64,000 nt of DNA. It comes from Streptomyces endophytica (GTDB lineage: Bacteria > Actinomycetota > Actinomycetes > Streptomycetales > Streptomycetaceae). The stretch covers positions 6,014,001-6,078,000 of the forward strand of contig NZ_CP110636.1 of NCBI RefSeq assembly GCF_026153355.1, in the 5' to 3' direction. Of the stretch, positions 1 to 9,014 are shown piece after piece (the first letter of the stretch is position 1; each line of letters opens with the position of its first letter). The position numbers and the translations under genes were made by a program. Below the pieces are notes generated by a model that worked only from the letters and a program-made list of their open reading frames with translations, was not told the DNA's origin and did not search any database.

Positions 1-34
1 GTCCGGCCGGCGGTCCTGCCGCAGACTGGGGTGC

Positions 35-1033
35 ATGTCCCGTTCCGGACGGCCCGGTGTCCCGCAGCGGCTGCCGGTGGCTCTCGGGCTGCTCACCGTG
101 GTCGTGGGCAGTACGGCGCTGACGCTGGGCCTGCCCGCCCGCGAGCCGTATCTGGCCGCGGGGGACAGCGCCACCGGCTCGTACCTGGCCACCCGCGCGG
201 ACGGCGACCTGGCCGCCGCCGCGCTGCTCGCCGGTCCGTACCGGGAGCGGCCGGGCCCGCCGGTGGCCGTCCCGCTCGGCGGCCGGACCGGCGGCGGGGC
301 GACGGCCGCGCTGCCGGAGTCCCGGCCGCTGGTGGCCGCCCCGGCGGCCCCGTCCCCGGCGATCGGCGCGCTGTTCTCACCCGGCGACGACGGTGACCCG
401 ACGCACCACTGCACGGCGAGCGTGGTCCGCTCCCCCGCCGCCGACCTGGTCGTCACCGCCGCGCACTGCGTGCACGACGGCGGGTTCCGCACCCGGCTGG
501 TGTTCGTGCCCGGCCTGCACGACGGGATCGCGCCGTACGGGCTGTGGGTGCCCACCCGCATCCACGTCGACCCCCGCTGGATCAGCGACCGGGACCCGGA
601 CCACGACGTGGCGTTCCTGCGGGTGCGCAGAGCCGGGCAGGGCGGCGGCCGGATAGCGGACCTCACCGGCGCCGAACGGATCCGGTTCGGCGCCCCGGCC
701 GGGCGCCCGGCGCTGCTGACCGGCTACCCCGCCGACCGGGACGCCCCGGTCAGCTGCCGGCACACCGCGAAGGCCCAGGGCCCGTCCCAACTGCGCTTCG
801 ACTGCCCCGGGTTCCCGAACGGCACCAGCGGTGGCCCGCTGCTCACCGACGTCGATCCGGCCACCGGCACCGGGGCGCTGATCGGGGTGATCGGCGGGCT
901 CGACGAGGGCGGTGACGACTTCGTCTCGTACAGCAGCCGGTTCGGTGCGGACGTGGCCGCGCTGTACCGGCGGGCCACCGCGGAGCCGGGCCCCACGCCG
1001 GGCGTCAGGCCCCGCGCGACACCACGGTCTTGA
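35..1033 (+). CDS. Secreted trypsin-like serine protease
   Basis: The protein (332 aa) is probably an extracellular S1/V8-type serine endopeptidase. All three members of a chymotrypsin-fold triad are visible: His144 in TAAHC, Asp191 in HDVAFLRV and Ser265 in NGTSGGPLL. A cysteine pair brackets the histidine region (CTAS...AAHC). Residues 12-33 form a hydrophobic signal or anchor segment after a short basic N-terminus, followed by about 75 residues of Ala/Gly/Pro-rich propeptide-like sequence. I chose the ATG at 35; a GTG four bases earlier is in another frame. Its 3' end overlaps the convergent phospholipase gene by 29 bp. Substrate specificity cannot be read from the sequence. The fold assignment is firm; secretion is inferred from the N-terminus. 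Confidence 0.88.
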   Translation: MSRSGRPGVPQRLPVALGLLTVVVGSTALTLGLPAREPYLAAGDSATGSYLATRADGDLAAAALLAGPYRERPGPPVAVPLGGRTGGGATAALPESRPLVAAPAAPSPAIGALFSPGDDGDPTHHCTASVVRSPAADLVVTAAHCVHDGGFRTRLVFVPGLHDGIAPYGLWVPTRIHVDPRWISDRDPDHDVAFLRVRRAGQGGGRIADLTGAERIRFGAPAGRPALLTGYPADRDAPVSCRHTAKAQGPSQLRFDCPGFPNGTSGGPLLTDVDPATGTGALIGVIGGLDEGGDDFVSYSSRFGADVAALYRRATAEPGPTPGVRPRATPRS

Positions 1034-2040
1034 GGACGGACGGCAGCGGGTACCAGTCGGCGGTGGCGAAACTGGCGTGCGCGGCGGCGAGTTGGCCGAC
1101 CCGGGCGAGCGCCTGTGCCTCGGTGGGGTGGGTGGCGTCGATGGCCGGCGGCACGTTGTGCGCGTCGGTCATGATGAGGAGGTAGTGCCGGCGGTCGTAC
1201 CAGGCGGTGTCGATGGTGCCGTTCAGGTAGGTCGCGGCGTCACCGTCGAAGACCACGAACCAGGGGCGCAGCGCCGGGTCCTGATAGCGGTCGCGGGGGT
1301 CGCCGGCGGCCGCGCCGTGCACCGCGGGGAAGGCCGTCGACTGCGCGAGCTTCCCCTGCGCGGCGAGGTCCTTGAGGTGGCCGGCGTACTCGACGTCGGT
1401 CCAGAGCTTGTCGAGCGGGTTGTTCTCCTCGACGGTGCCCGGTATCAGCTCGAACAGGAACTTTCCGGCCATGGCGGCGCGCGCCGGCCAGCCGCCGGCC
1501 CGGACCGCCTCGTCGGGCGTGGCGTGGCCCGCGGTGAGGTCGCCGGGACCGTAGACGGCGTCGCCGAGCTTCTGTCGCACCAGCGCGTCGAACTCGGCCG
1601 GGCCGCGCCCGCCCTTGGCGTTGAAGCCGTCCTTCAGCTCGACCTTGACGAGGATGGGGCGGTGGCCGGGGTGGGCGTCGTGCCAGGCCTTCATATCGGC
1701 GAGGCAGCCGGCGAAGTCCTTGTTGACGTCCTTGGTCCGCAGTTCGGAGGCGTTGGCCGCGCCCTCGCAGTTGCTGTTGTTGCCGAACGGGTTGCTGTGG
1801 CTGACCCGCCAGGTCCGGCCCAGCCCGTTGGTCCAGAGGTCGAGTTCGACCAGTGCGGCGCCGGAGTCCAACGCGTCCGCGAAGTAGGGGTACTTCTCCT
1901 TGTCGTAGGCGTTGTGGACGCCCACGGACGTGCTGGTGCCGTACGTCAGGCCCGGCCGGCTCGGCGCCCGCCGGCACGGACACCGCCACCACCGCGGCCG
2001 CCGCCGCAGCGACCGTCCCCACACACCGCTTCCCGTTCAT
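1005..2040 (-). CDS. Secreted PI-PLC-like phospholipase C, with a frame break in the signal region
   Basis: The mature part resembles the Ca2+-dependent phosphoinositide-specific phospholipase C1-like family of streptomycetes: GVHNAYDK carries the first catalytic-type His, VELDLWTN an acidic metal-site segment, and WRVSHSNPFG the second His. These enzymes cleave phosphatidylinositol outside the cell. The ATG at 2040 opens a good signal peptide (MNGKRCVG, then an Ala/Val core ending near VPAGAEPAG), but that frame leaves the enzyme frame at about codon 29. Removing one G from the GGG run at 1951-1953 joins the signal peptide to GLTYGTSTSVG and gives a 344-aa product. Without this, the enzyme frame begins at an implausible arginine-rich start near 2024. 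Either a base-call error or a recent inactivating mutation. Confidence 0.78.
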
Positions 2041-2173
2041 GTTCCCCGCTCTCCGTGGTCCCTCGGCGCCCGGCCGGTCAGCCCGGACGCCGTTCGGCCG
2101 GCCGGGCGGCCGGTCGATCGGGCAGCAGCGTACGGGGAGTTGGGACGGGTGGGGACCACGGGGTCGGTGACGA

Positions 2174-2190
2174 TAAGGGAAACTCCCTTA
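2174..2190. promoter_or_regulatory. 17-bp palindrome, candidate operator
   Basis: TAAGGGA, AAC, TCCCTTA forms a perfect 7-bp inverted repeat with a 3-bp centre. It lies in the 173-bp divergent gap between the phospholipase and the DUF2165 gene, 24 bp before the latter's ATG. It is A/T-richer than its surroundings. Operator function is inference only. Confidence 0.35.
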
Positions 2191-2213
2191 CTTGACCGAC
2201 TTGGGGAGGGCCC

Positions 2214-2732
2214 ATGGCCGACAATCACGCAACCGGCCGGCTGCCGCGTTCCGGACAGCCACTCGTCGCGACGGTGCTCACGGGCACCGTCGCGCTCTAT
2301 CTGGCGCTCGTCGCCTTCGGCAACATCACCGACTTCGGCACCAATCAGCAGTTCGTCCGGCACGTCCTGGCGATGGACACCACCTTCAAGGACCCGGACC
2401 TGATGTGGCGGGCCATCACCTCGCAGGGACTCCAGGACGCCGCGTACGTGGCGATCATCGCCTGGGAGAGCGTCACCGCGCTGGTGCTGATAGTGGCCAC
2501 CGTGCTCTGGCCGCTCGGTCTGCGGCGCGGCGACGTGGCCCGCGCGCGGATGCTGAGCACCGTCGGTCTGCTGATGATGCTGCTGCTGTTCGGCGCGGGC
2601 TTCCTGGCGATCGGCGGGGAGTGGTTCTCGATGTGGCAGTCGAAGACCTGGAACGGCCTGGAGGCGGCGACCCGCAACGTCACGCTCGCGGGAGTCGCAC
2701 TGCTGGCCGTCCGGCTGCCGTCGGCGCCCTGA
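2214..2732 (+). CDS. DUF2165 family integral membrane protein
   Basis: This 172-aa protein matches the DUF2165 family of small membrane proteins, with the typical VALYLALVAFGNITDFGTN opening, a central DTTF...LMWRAI...QDAAYVAIIAWE segment and four predicted hydrophobic helices (about residues 18-35, 75-100, 115-140 and 145-168). The family is of unknown function. The ATG at 2214 is preceded by GGGGAGGG, a strong ribosome binding site. It stands alone, divergent from the phospholipase and convergent with the FAD monooxygenase, whose stop lies 30 bp beyond. No role should be assigned beyond membrane location. Confidence 0.85.
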   Translation: MADNHATGRLPRSGQPLVATVLTGTVALYLALVAFGNITDFGTNQQFVRHVLAMDTTFKDPDLMWRAITSQGLQDAAYVAIIAWESVTALVLIVATVLWPLGLRRGDVARARMLSTVGLLMMLLLFGAGFLAIGGEWFSMWQSKTWNGLEAATRNVTLAGVALLAVRLPSAP

Positions 2733-2762
2733 GCCGTCCCGCGTGCGGCGGGCGCCGGTGGG

Positions 2763-3923
2763 TCACCACTCGATCCGGTAGTCCGTGAGCCAGTCGCTGC
2801 CGTCCGCGCCGCCGCCCGCGGGGCCGGTGGCCGGGCGGCCGGGGTTTTGCGGGCCGGTGCGGGCGGCGAGACCGGCACTGGCCGCGACGACCTTCTCCAC
2901 CCGTTCCCGGCGCAGTTCCTCGTACGCCGTGAAGGCGCTGCGCGGGTCGGTGTGGTCGCGCAGGCAACGGGCCAGCACGATGCCGTCCTCGATGGCCATC
3001 GAGGCGCCCTGGGCGGCGTTGGGCGCGGCCGCGTGGGCGGCGTCGCCGAGGACGACCTTGGTGTCGTCGTACCAGGTGGGTGTGGTGGCGATGTCGTAGG
3101 CGCTGGAGGCGATGACCCGGTCGCCGGTGGCGCGGACGAGGGCGGCGGCCGGCGTGGCGTCGCCGGGGAACCGCGCGGCGACCCGGTCGCGCCACTCGCC
3201 GGCGCCGACGGCCTGCAGGGCGGTGCGGTCGCTCTCGGTGCCGGGGATGTTGGCGAACCACCAGATCTCGTCGTCGGGGGCGCGGGTGCAGCCGAAGACG
3301 GCGCGGTCGCCGCGGATCATGGTGTAGGTCTCCGCGGCCGGCTCGGCGCCGGTGGCGCGGGTGTAGCCGCAGACCGTGTGCTGGCCGGTGTGGCGCGGCC
3401 GGGGCGCGTCCGGGTCGATGAGGGTGCGGGTGACGGAGTGCAGTCCGTCCGCGCCGATCAGCAGGTCTCCCTCGGCGCGGCTGCCGTCGGCGAAGGCGGC
3501 GACCACCCGCTTCCCGCCGGCCGAGGCCACCGTCTGGGCACCGACCAGCCGTTTCCCGTGGTGCACGGGGATCCCCCGGCGGGCCGCCTCGGCGTGCAGC
3601 ACCTGGTAGAGGGTGGCCCGCCGCAGGGTGCGCGGGCCGGGCCCGGTGCCGCTGCCGGCGATGGGCCGCTCGGCGACCTGGGTGCCGTCGGGACCGAACA
3701 CGGCGATCCGCTGCGCCGGGAAGGAGTGTGCGGCGACCGGGTCGTGGGCGTCGATCACCCGGAGCGCTTCGAGGCCGTTGGCGAAGACGACGAGGAAGGC
3801 GCCGACGTCGTCCGCGCCGGTCGGGTACGCCTCGAAGACCTCCGCGTCGATGCCCGCCTTGTGCAGTGCCATGGCGGTCACCGTGCCCGCGATGCCGCCG
3901 CCGATGATCAGGGCCTTGCTCAT
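2763..3923 (-). CDS. FAD-dependent monooxygenase (PHBH/aromatic hydroxylase family)
   Basis: A 386-aa flavoprotein hydroxylase. The N-terminus has the dinucleotide-binding GGGIAGTVTAMALHKAG followed by an acidic residue after beta-2 (EVFEA). The GADGLHS motif near residue 160 and GDAAHAAAPNAAQGASMAIED near residue 285 are the DG and GD motifs that bind NAD(P)H and FAD in this family. Such enzymes add one oxygen to aromatic or other electron-rich substrates. I chose the ATG at 3923; upstream in-frame codons are proline/arginine-rich and unlike the family. It lies 149 bp downstream of the CYP102 gene on the same strand, so the two oxidases may share transcription and a substrate pathway, but the substrate is unknown. 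Confidence 0.85.
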   Translation of the reverse strand: MSKALIIGGGIAGTVTAMALHKAGIDAEVFEAYPTGADDVGAFLVVFANGLEALRVIDAHDPVAAHSFPAQRIAVFGPDGTQVAERPIAGSGTGPGPRTLRRATLYQVLHAEAARRGIPVHHGKRLVGAQTVASAGGKRVVAAFADGSRAEGDLLIGADGLHSVTRTLIDPDAPRPRHTGQHTVCGYTRATGAEPAAETYTMIRGDRAVFGCTRAPDDEIWWFANIPGTESDRTALQAVGAGEWRDRVAARFPGDATPAAALVRATGDRVIASSAYDIATTPTWYDDTKVVLGDAAHAAAPNAAQGASMAIEDGIVLARCLRDHTDPRSAFTAYEELRRERVEKVVAASAGLAARTGPQNPGRPATGPAGGGADGSDWLTDYRIEW

Positions 3924-4072
3924 GCCGTGGTCCCCCGGGTGTGCCCCCGCTCGGTGCCGCCGGCCGGGTCCTGGTCGGCGGTGCGGCCCTGTGGCCGCAC
4001 CGTCCACCTTTCCCCCGGCGGGCCGGAAGATCCAGCCCGCCGGGGGACGTACGGACGTGCCGCCGGGTGTTC

Positions 4073-7000
4073 TCAGCCCGCCGCGTACACGTCCTCGATG
4101 TACCGTCCGGAGGCGGTGAGTTCGCGCAGCCAGGCCTCGGACTCCTGGGCCGAGGCGCCGGTGTGCGCGGCGTGCACCTCGCGGAAGGCGGCCCGTACGC
4201 CGGGGGCCATCCGGCTGCCGTCGCCGCAGACGTACACCCGGGCCCGGCCTGGAGGAGCTCCCAGACCTCGGCGGCCTCGGCTTTGATGCGGTGCTGGACG
4301 AAGCGGTGGCCGTTCTCGGGGCGCTCGCTGAAGACGGGGCGTACCGAGAGCGCCCCGGCCGCTTCGGCGGCGGCGAACTCCGCGGCGTGCAGGAAGTCGG
4401 CCGTGGGGTCGTCGCAGCCGAAGTACAGCCGGGCGGGCGCCGTTTGGCCGGCCGCGACCCGGTCGGCCACGGCGCCCCGGAAGGGGGCGAGGCCGGTGCC
4501 GGCGGCGACCAGGATGACCGGGGTGCCGTCGGCCGGGTCGAGGCGGAAGGCCTCGCGGCAGGGCTGGACCCGGGCCAGGACCGTGTCGCCGGGGCGCAGG
4601 CCGTGCAGATACGTCGAGCCGGTGCCGCCGGGCAGCAGCGAGACCATCAGCTCGGCGTGCCGGGCGTCGGCGGCGGGCGAGGACGAGATCGAGTAGTGCC
4701 GGGTGCGCAGCGCCGGCAGCAGGTCGAGGACCACCGGCCAGGGCAGCCGGCCGCGCAGCGCGGGGTGGGCCTCGATCATCTCGGTCAGGGTGCGCGGGTC
4801 GTCCTCGGCGAGGTGTTCCAGGGCCTGCCGCTCGGGCGGGCACGGGTTGTGCGCGGCCAGCACCGCGAGCTGCTCGGGGGTCGGCCGAGCCCCCAACTCC
4901 AGGTGATGGGTGAGGAGTTGGCGTACGCTCAGGGGCCGGTCGACGGGCAGGGTGTCGCGGGCCGGGCGGCGTCCGGGGTGCAGGGCGAGCACGGTGTCGA
5001 GGTCGGCGCCGAGGGCGCGGGCGGCCCGCTCGACGGCGGCCGGGGCGTTGGCCGGCAGCACGGCGAGGTGGTCGGCGGTGCGGTAGCTGACGCCGTCCGG
5101 CAGGGCGAGCCGCAGGAACCGCTTGGGGCGCGGCCAGCCCTCCGCGGTGAGGTCGTGCGCCTCGGTGACGGTCAGTTCGGTCAGCTCGTGCCGGGCGGCC
5201 AGGGCGTCGAGCGGTCCGCCGGTGAGCTCGGTGACGGTGTAGCCGGTGTCCTCGGCGGCCGGGGCGCCCGCGCCGGTGCTGGCGGGGTCGCCGTAGCGGG
5301 TCAGCAGTTCGGTGCGCAGCGCGGCGGTGAACTCCTTGACGGTGCCGCTGAGATCGCCGGAGGCGTCGGCCTCGGCGCGCGGCAGCATCCGGTCGCCGCC
5401 GAGCGCGGCCAGCCGGTCGTCGATGAGGGTGGGGACGTGCTGGTAGGTGGCGGCCCAGTTGCGGTCGCCGACGCCGAGGACGGCGAACGGGCGGTCCGCG
5501 GCGGCGCCGTCCCCGGCGGTCCGCAGCCGGCCGACGAAGGCGGCCGCGTCGTCGGTGGGCTGTCCGTTGTAGGAGGCGGCGACGATGACGACGGGCCGGT
5601 CGGCGGGCAGCCCGTCGGCGTAGGCGTCCAGCGGGGCGACCTCGGTGGCGCAGCCCAGGCCGGTGGCCTCGTCGGCGAGCCGCTCGGCGAACTCGCGGCA
5701 GGTGCCGTAGTTGCTGCCGTGCAACAGCAGCAGCCCGGTGCCCTGGACGACGCGGGTGGGCAGGGCGTCGTCGGTGGTGGTGTCGTCCGCGGGGCCGGCG
5801 GTGCCGGGCAGGACACCCAGGGCGGCGCGCACCGCGGCGCGGTCGGCGGGCGTGCGGGCGGCCAGTTCGACGGTGAACCCGTCCGGCTTGAGGTGAGGGT
5901 CTCCTTGATGCGGAGCCGGTAGTCGGCGTGGTCGATCAGCCGGTAGCGGTGGGCGAGCAGGGCGAGCAGCATGGTCGCCTCGTGCAGCGCGAACTGCCGC
6001 CCGATGCAGGCGCGTTCACCGGTCCCGAACGGCTTGTAGGCGTGCGGCGAGCGGGCCGCCTCGGCCTCCGGGCTGAAGCGGGACGGGTCGAACAGCTCGG
6101 GGTTGTCGCCCCAGCAAGGGTCGCGGTGCAGCATCGGGGTGAGCACGGTGACCAGCTGGCCGGCCTTGACCGGGTAGCGGCCGCCGAGCACGGTGTCGGC
6201 ACGGGCCTGGCGGGTGAACGCGGCGGCGGTGGGCCACAGCCGCAGCGCCTCGTTGAGGACCTGCCGGGTGAACGGCAGGTGGCCGATGTCCTCGAAGGTC
6301 GGGTCGGGGTCGGCCTGGTCGCCCCACAGCTCGTCGGCCTCGCGCTGGACCATGCGCAGCGCCAGCGGGTCCTTGAGCAGGTGGTAGAGGGCGAAGGAGA
6401 GGGCGCCCGAGGTGGTCTCGTGGCCGGCGATCAGGAAGGTGATGACCTGGTTGCGGATGTTGGCGAGGTCGAGGGAGGGGCCGCCGGGCCCGGTGCCGTC
6501 CTCCTGCGCGCGGGCGCCGAGCATCAGACCGAGCAGGTCGTCCTCGCCGGTCTCGCCGCTCGCCGTGCGCGCGGCGATGACCTCGTCGACGACGGAGGCG
6601 AGGTAGTCCGCGTCGGCGCGGAACGCCGCGTCCGCCGCGGAGTGGTCGGCGTGCGGATCCCGGGCGAACTTCTTCATGCTCCATTCGAGGCAGCGCACCA
6701 TCGCCTCGACGAACGGGTGCTGCGAGTCGCCGCGGGAGAACGACTCGAAGTCGAAGCCGAAGCCGGCCAGCCCGATGGTGTCCAGCGTCATCCGGGTCAT
6801 GTCCTCGGCTATGTGCACCGGCGTGCCGTCGGCCACCCGCCGGTCCCAGCTCGCCATGACCCGGCGGGCGACCTTCAGCATCGCCGGGTGGTACGTCCGC
6901 ATCGAGCCCAGCGCGAAGGCCGGCATCAGGACCTCGTGCGCCTTGGCCCAGTTGGGCTCGTCGTTGTAGGCGGTGAACAGACCGTCCCCGGCGAATTCCC

Positions 7001-7256
7001 GGACGTTCTCCAGGACGACCGAGACCCCCTTGGCGAAGCGGGTCTCGTCGGCGGCCTCGGTGACCAGGTCCAGCGAGGTGAGGAAGAGCGTCTCGCGCTC
7101 GCCGAGCCTGCGCTTGAAGACCGGTCCGTGGGTCCGGGCGAGGTCCATGGTCTGCTGGATGGGCGTCGAGGTCATCCCGTCGGCCGTGATGTCGACGACC
7201 GGGATGCCGTCATCGGCGGCGCGTTCGTCACTGTGGAGCGCGATGGTGTCGGTCAT
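4073..7256 (-). pseudogene. Self-sufficient cytochrome P450/NADPH reductase fusion (CYP102, P450-BM3 type), two frame breaks
   Basis: Corrected, this is a 1061-aa CYP102-type fatty acid hydroxylase that carries its own reductase. P450 part: I-helix AGHETT (277-282), EALR (336-339) and heme loop FGTGERACIG with ligand Cys417. The flavodoxin domain follows (HGSNYGT, near residue 510), then FAD/NADPH domains (RHYSISSSP, AGTGLAPFRG, VYVCGDGSRMAP). The frame is lost twice. At 5891-5893 one C is missing, after which IKETLT should continue LKPDGF as in P450-BM3. At 4243-4245 one G is missing between ELLQAG and ARVYVCGDG. Both repairs restore family consensus exactly. The start at 7256 has a GGAG site. 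A PAS-LuxR regulator is divergent. Family substrates are usually mid- to long-chain fatty acids. I suspect homopolymer sequencing errors rather than true decay. Confidence 0.88.
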
Positions 7257-7299
7257 GTCTCCAGCGTGAGGGGGCCGGTGGGCAGCTCGGGCCCGGGCA

Positions 7300-7317
7300 A
7301 CTGCATGATTGTGCAGT
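7300..7317. promoter_or_regulatory. Inverted repeat between CYP102 and its divergent regulator
   Basis: ACTGCA, six bases, TGCAGT forms a perfect 18-bp dyad. It is 44 bp upstream of the CYP102 start and 45 bp upstream of the regulator start, so it sits almost exactly at the centre of the 105-bp divergent promoter region. This is the expected place for a shared operator, probably bound by the PAS-LuxR protein (inference). Confidence 0.5.
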
Positions 7318-7361
7318 GGTTTTTCGCTGCTCGCCCTTGCGCGCGGACCGGAGATGGGGCA

Positions 7362-8069
7362 ATGGACATCGGGCACGCAGACAGTGCGCCGGACGGGGAC
7401 TCCCCCGGCGCCCACCCGCCGCCCGCCGGGCCCGGCCCGGTCGATCCGGCGGGGCCGTACGCGGGCGGTCCCTGGCGCAACTACTTCCTCATCCTGCTGG
7501 ACCGCATCCCGACGCCGATCGCGGTGTGCCGGGCGGACGGTGAGGTGCTGATCGCCAATCCGGCGATGGCCACGCTGTGGGGGGTGGCGCCGGGTCAGTT
7601 GCGCGGCCGCAATCTGCTGGACCTGTTCCGGCCCCGGGCGAGGGAGCAGCTGCGGCGGATCGCCGACGCGGTGCGGCTGGGCCGCCGGTCGCGCTATCCG
7701 GTCGAGGTGCACTGGCGGTCGGCCGCGGACGGCGCCGAGCGCGAGGGGGAACTGACGGTGGACCCGGTCGGCGACCTGTCCGTCCAGCCGCCGGTCCTGC
7801 TGGCGCTGCTGCGGGTCACGGAGAGCGCCCCGCCGCCGGCCCCGCGGGCCACGGCGAGCCCGGTGGAGTCGCGGATCCTGGCCCTGGCCGCCGGCGGCGC
7901 GACGACGGCGGCGATCGGCGCGTCCCTGGGGCTGACCGTCGACGGGGTGAACTACCACCTGGCCCGGCTGTCCCGCCGCTGGCGGGTGCAGGGCCGGACC
8001 GCGCTGGTCGCCAAGGCGTACGTGCTGGGCGTACTGGCGGCGGACAGCTGGCCACCGGCCCCGGCCTGA
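7362..8069 (+). CDS. PAS domain plus LuxR-type HTH transcriptional regulator
   Basis: A 235-aa regulator. Residues about 45-150 form a PAS sensor domain (LLDRIPTPIAVCRADGEVLIANPAMATLWG is read across 50-80). Residues about 165-225 form a LuxR/GerE-like helix-turn-helix beginning SPVESRILALAAGG and including a recognition-helix segment LTVDGVNYHLARL. PAS domains bind small ligands or cofactors, so ligand-controlled DNA binding is likely. The ATG at 7362 has GGAG nine bases upstream; an ATG at 7354 is out of frame. It is divergent from the CYP102 fusion with a dyad in the shared intergenic region, which suggests it controls that gene and itself. The acid-rich, proline-rich first 40 residues look disordered. 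Confidence 0.82.
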   Translation: MDIGHADSAPDGDSPGAHPPPAGPGPVDPAGPYAGGPWRNYFLILLDRIPTPIAVCRADGEVLIANPAMATLWGVAPGQLRGRNLLDLFRPRAREQLRRIADAVRLGRRSRYPVEVHWRSAADGAEREGELTVDPVGDLSVQPPVLLALLRVTESAPPPAPRATASPVESRILALAAGGATTAAIGASLGLTVDGVNYHLARLSRRWRVQGRTALVAKAYVLGVLAADSWPPAPA

Positions 8070-8103
8070 CCATCAGCACGCGTGTGCGGTTAACCTCCGT
8101 GGT

Positions 8104-8565
8104 GTGGAGGAGAACGCAGCCGCGCAGTTCGAGCGCGGAACGGACGGCCCGAAGGTCATCGTCGTCGGCGTGGACGGCTCCGACTCGTCCTGGCGCGCCG
8201 CCGCGTACGCGTCCGGACTCGCCCGGCGCCAGGGCTCGAAGCTCGTCCTGGTCTACGTCCAGCCGGTGCTGCCGGCCGGGGCGTCGATGGGCGCGCCGGT
8301 CGTGGACGCCACCAACGAGGTGGCCGAGGAGCTGATGGCCGAGATCCGCAAGGCCACCGACCGGCTGCAGGGGATCTACGACGTGCGCTGGGAGTTCCAC
8401 ACGCTGCGTGGCGACCCGTACAACGGCATGGTGCAGATGGCCGACGAGCTCAAGGCCGACGCCGTGGTGGTGGGCGCCTCGGAGTCGGCCGGGCACCGCA
8501 TCATGGGCTCGGTCGCGGTCCGCCTGGTCAAGGCGGGGCGCTGGCCGGTCACCGTCGTCCCGTAG
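8104..8565 (+). CDS. Universal stress protein (UspA family)
   Basis: A single-domain 153-aa Usp protein with the family hallmarks: VVGVDGSDSSWRA near the N-terminus (nucleotide-binding Asp) and the C-terminal VVVGASESAGHRIMGSVA, a G-x2-G-x9-G-S type ATP-binding loop slightly varied, followed by SVAVRLVKAGRWPVTVVP. Usp proteins are cytoplasmic, dimeric and induced by stress. The start is the GTG at 8104 (another GTG overlaps at 8102 in a different frame). It lies 34 bp after the PAS-LuxR gene and 93 bp before the dodecin gene on the same strand, so co-transcription with the dodecin is possible. Confidence 0.9.
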   Translation: MEENAAAQFERGTDGPKVIVVGVDGSDSSWRAAAYASGLARRQGSKLVLVYVQPVLPAGASMGAPVVDATNEVAEELMAEIRKATDRLQGIYDVRWEFHTLRGDPYNGMVQMADELKADAVVVGASESAGHRIMGSVAVRLVKAGRWPVTVVP

Positions 8566-8658
8566 CGGCCCCGCGGCGCTCCGCTGGTGGGGCCGGCCGC
8601 CCTGAGGCACGGTGGGAGGTGGACGGGCGGAGCGCCGCCCCGGCCGAGGGAGACCACC

Positions 8659-8874
8659 GTGACCGACCGCACGTACCGTGTGACCGACATCGTCGGAACG
8701 TCCCAGGAGAGCGTGGACGCGGCGATCAGGAACGGCATCAGGCGCGCCTCGCAGACCCTCCGCAATCTCGACTGGTTCGAGATCACCGAAGTGCGCGGAC
8801 ACCTCGTCGACGGCGAAATCGACCACTACCAGGTCGGCATGAAGGTCGGGTTCCGGCTGGAGGACGCCGATTGA
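8659..8874 (+). CDS. Dodecin family flavin-binding protein
   Basis: A 71-aa protein that matches dodecins over its whole length: YRVTDIVGTSQESVDAAI at the start, the flavin-stacking Trp in NLDWFEITEVRGH, and a C-terminal strand YQVGMKVGFRLED. Dodecins assemble into hollow dodecamers that store or buffer riboflavin, FMN or coenzyme A. The GTG at 8659 is chosen because it follows GAGGGAG at 6-12 bases and gives the usual family length; extending upstream adds an arginine-rich tail unlike dodecins. It is next to a universal stress protein and, more distantly, to flavin-dependent oxidases. Confidence 0.9.
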   Translation: MTDRTYRVTDIVGTSQESVDAAIRNGIRRASQTLRNLDWFEITEVRGHLVDGEIDHYQVGMKVGFRLEDAD

Positions 8875-9014
8875 CGCCCCGATGACACCCCTCCCGGGTA
8901 CGTCTCCCGGCGAGTCGCCACCGTACTAGGGAGTCGCCTTCCTTAGGCGCCTTCGAGGGTCCATGATGATCCGCCGTCGGACCACGACGGAGCGAGCCTA
9001 CGGAGGGATCCCAG

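Noticed and set aside
2847..4286. Long open frame antisense to the FAD monooxygenase
   Set aside because: Glycine/valine-rich composition with no motif; it mirrors the real gene on the other strand, which has clear FAD-binding motifs.
2763..8069. Secondary-metabolite gene cluster around the CYP102 and FAD monooxygenase
   Set aside because: No polyketide synthase, peptide synthetase, terpene cyclase or RiPP genes are in the window; two oxygenases and a regulator are not enough.
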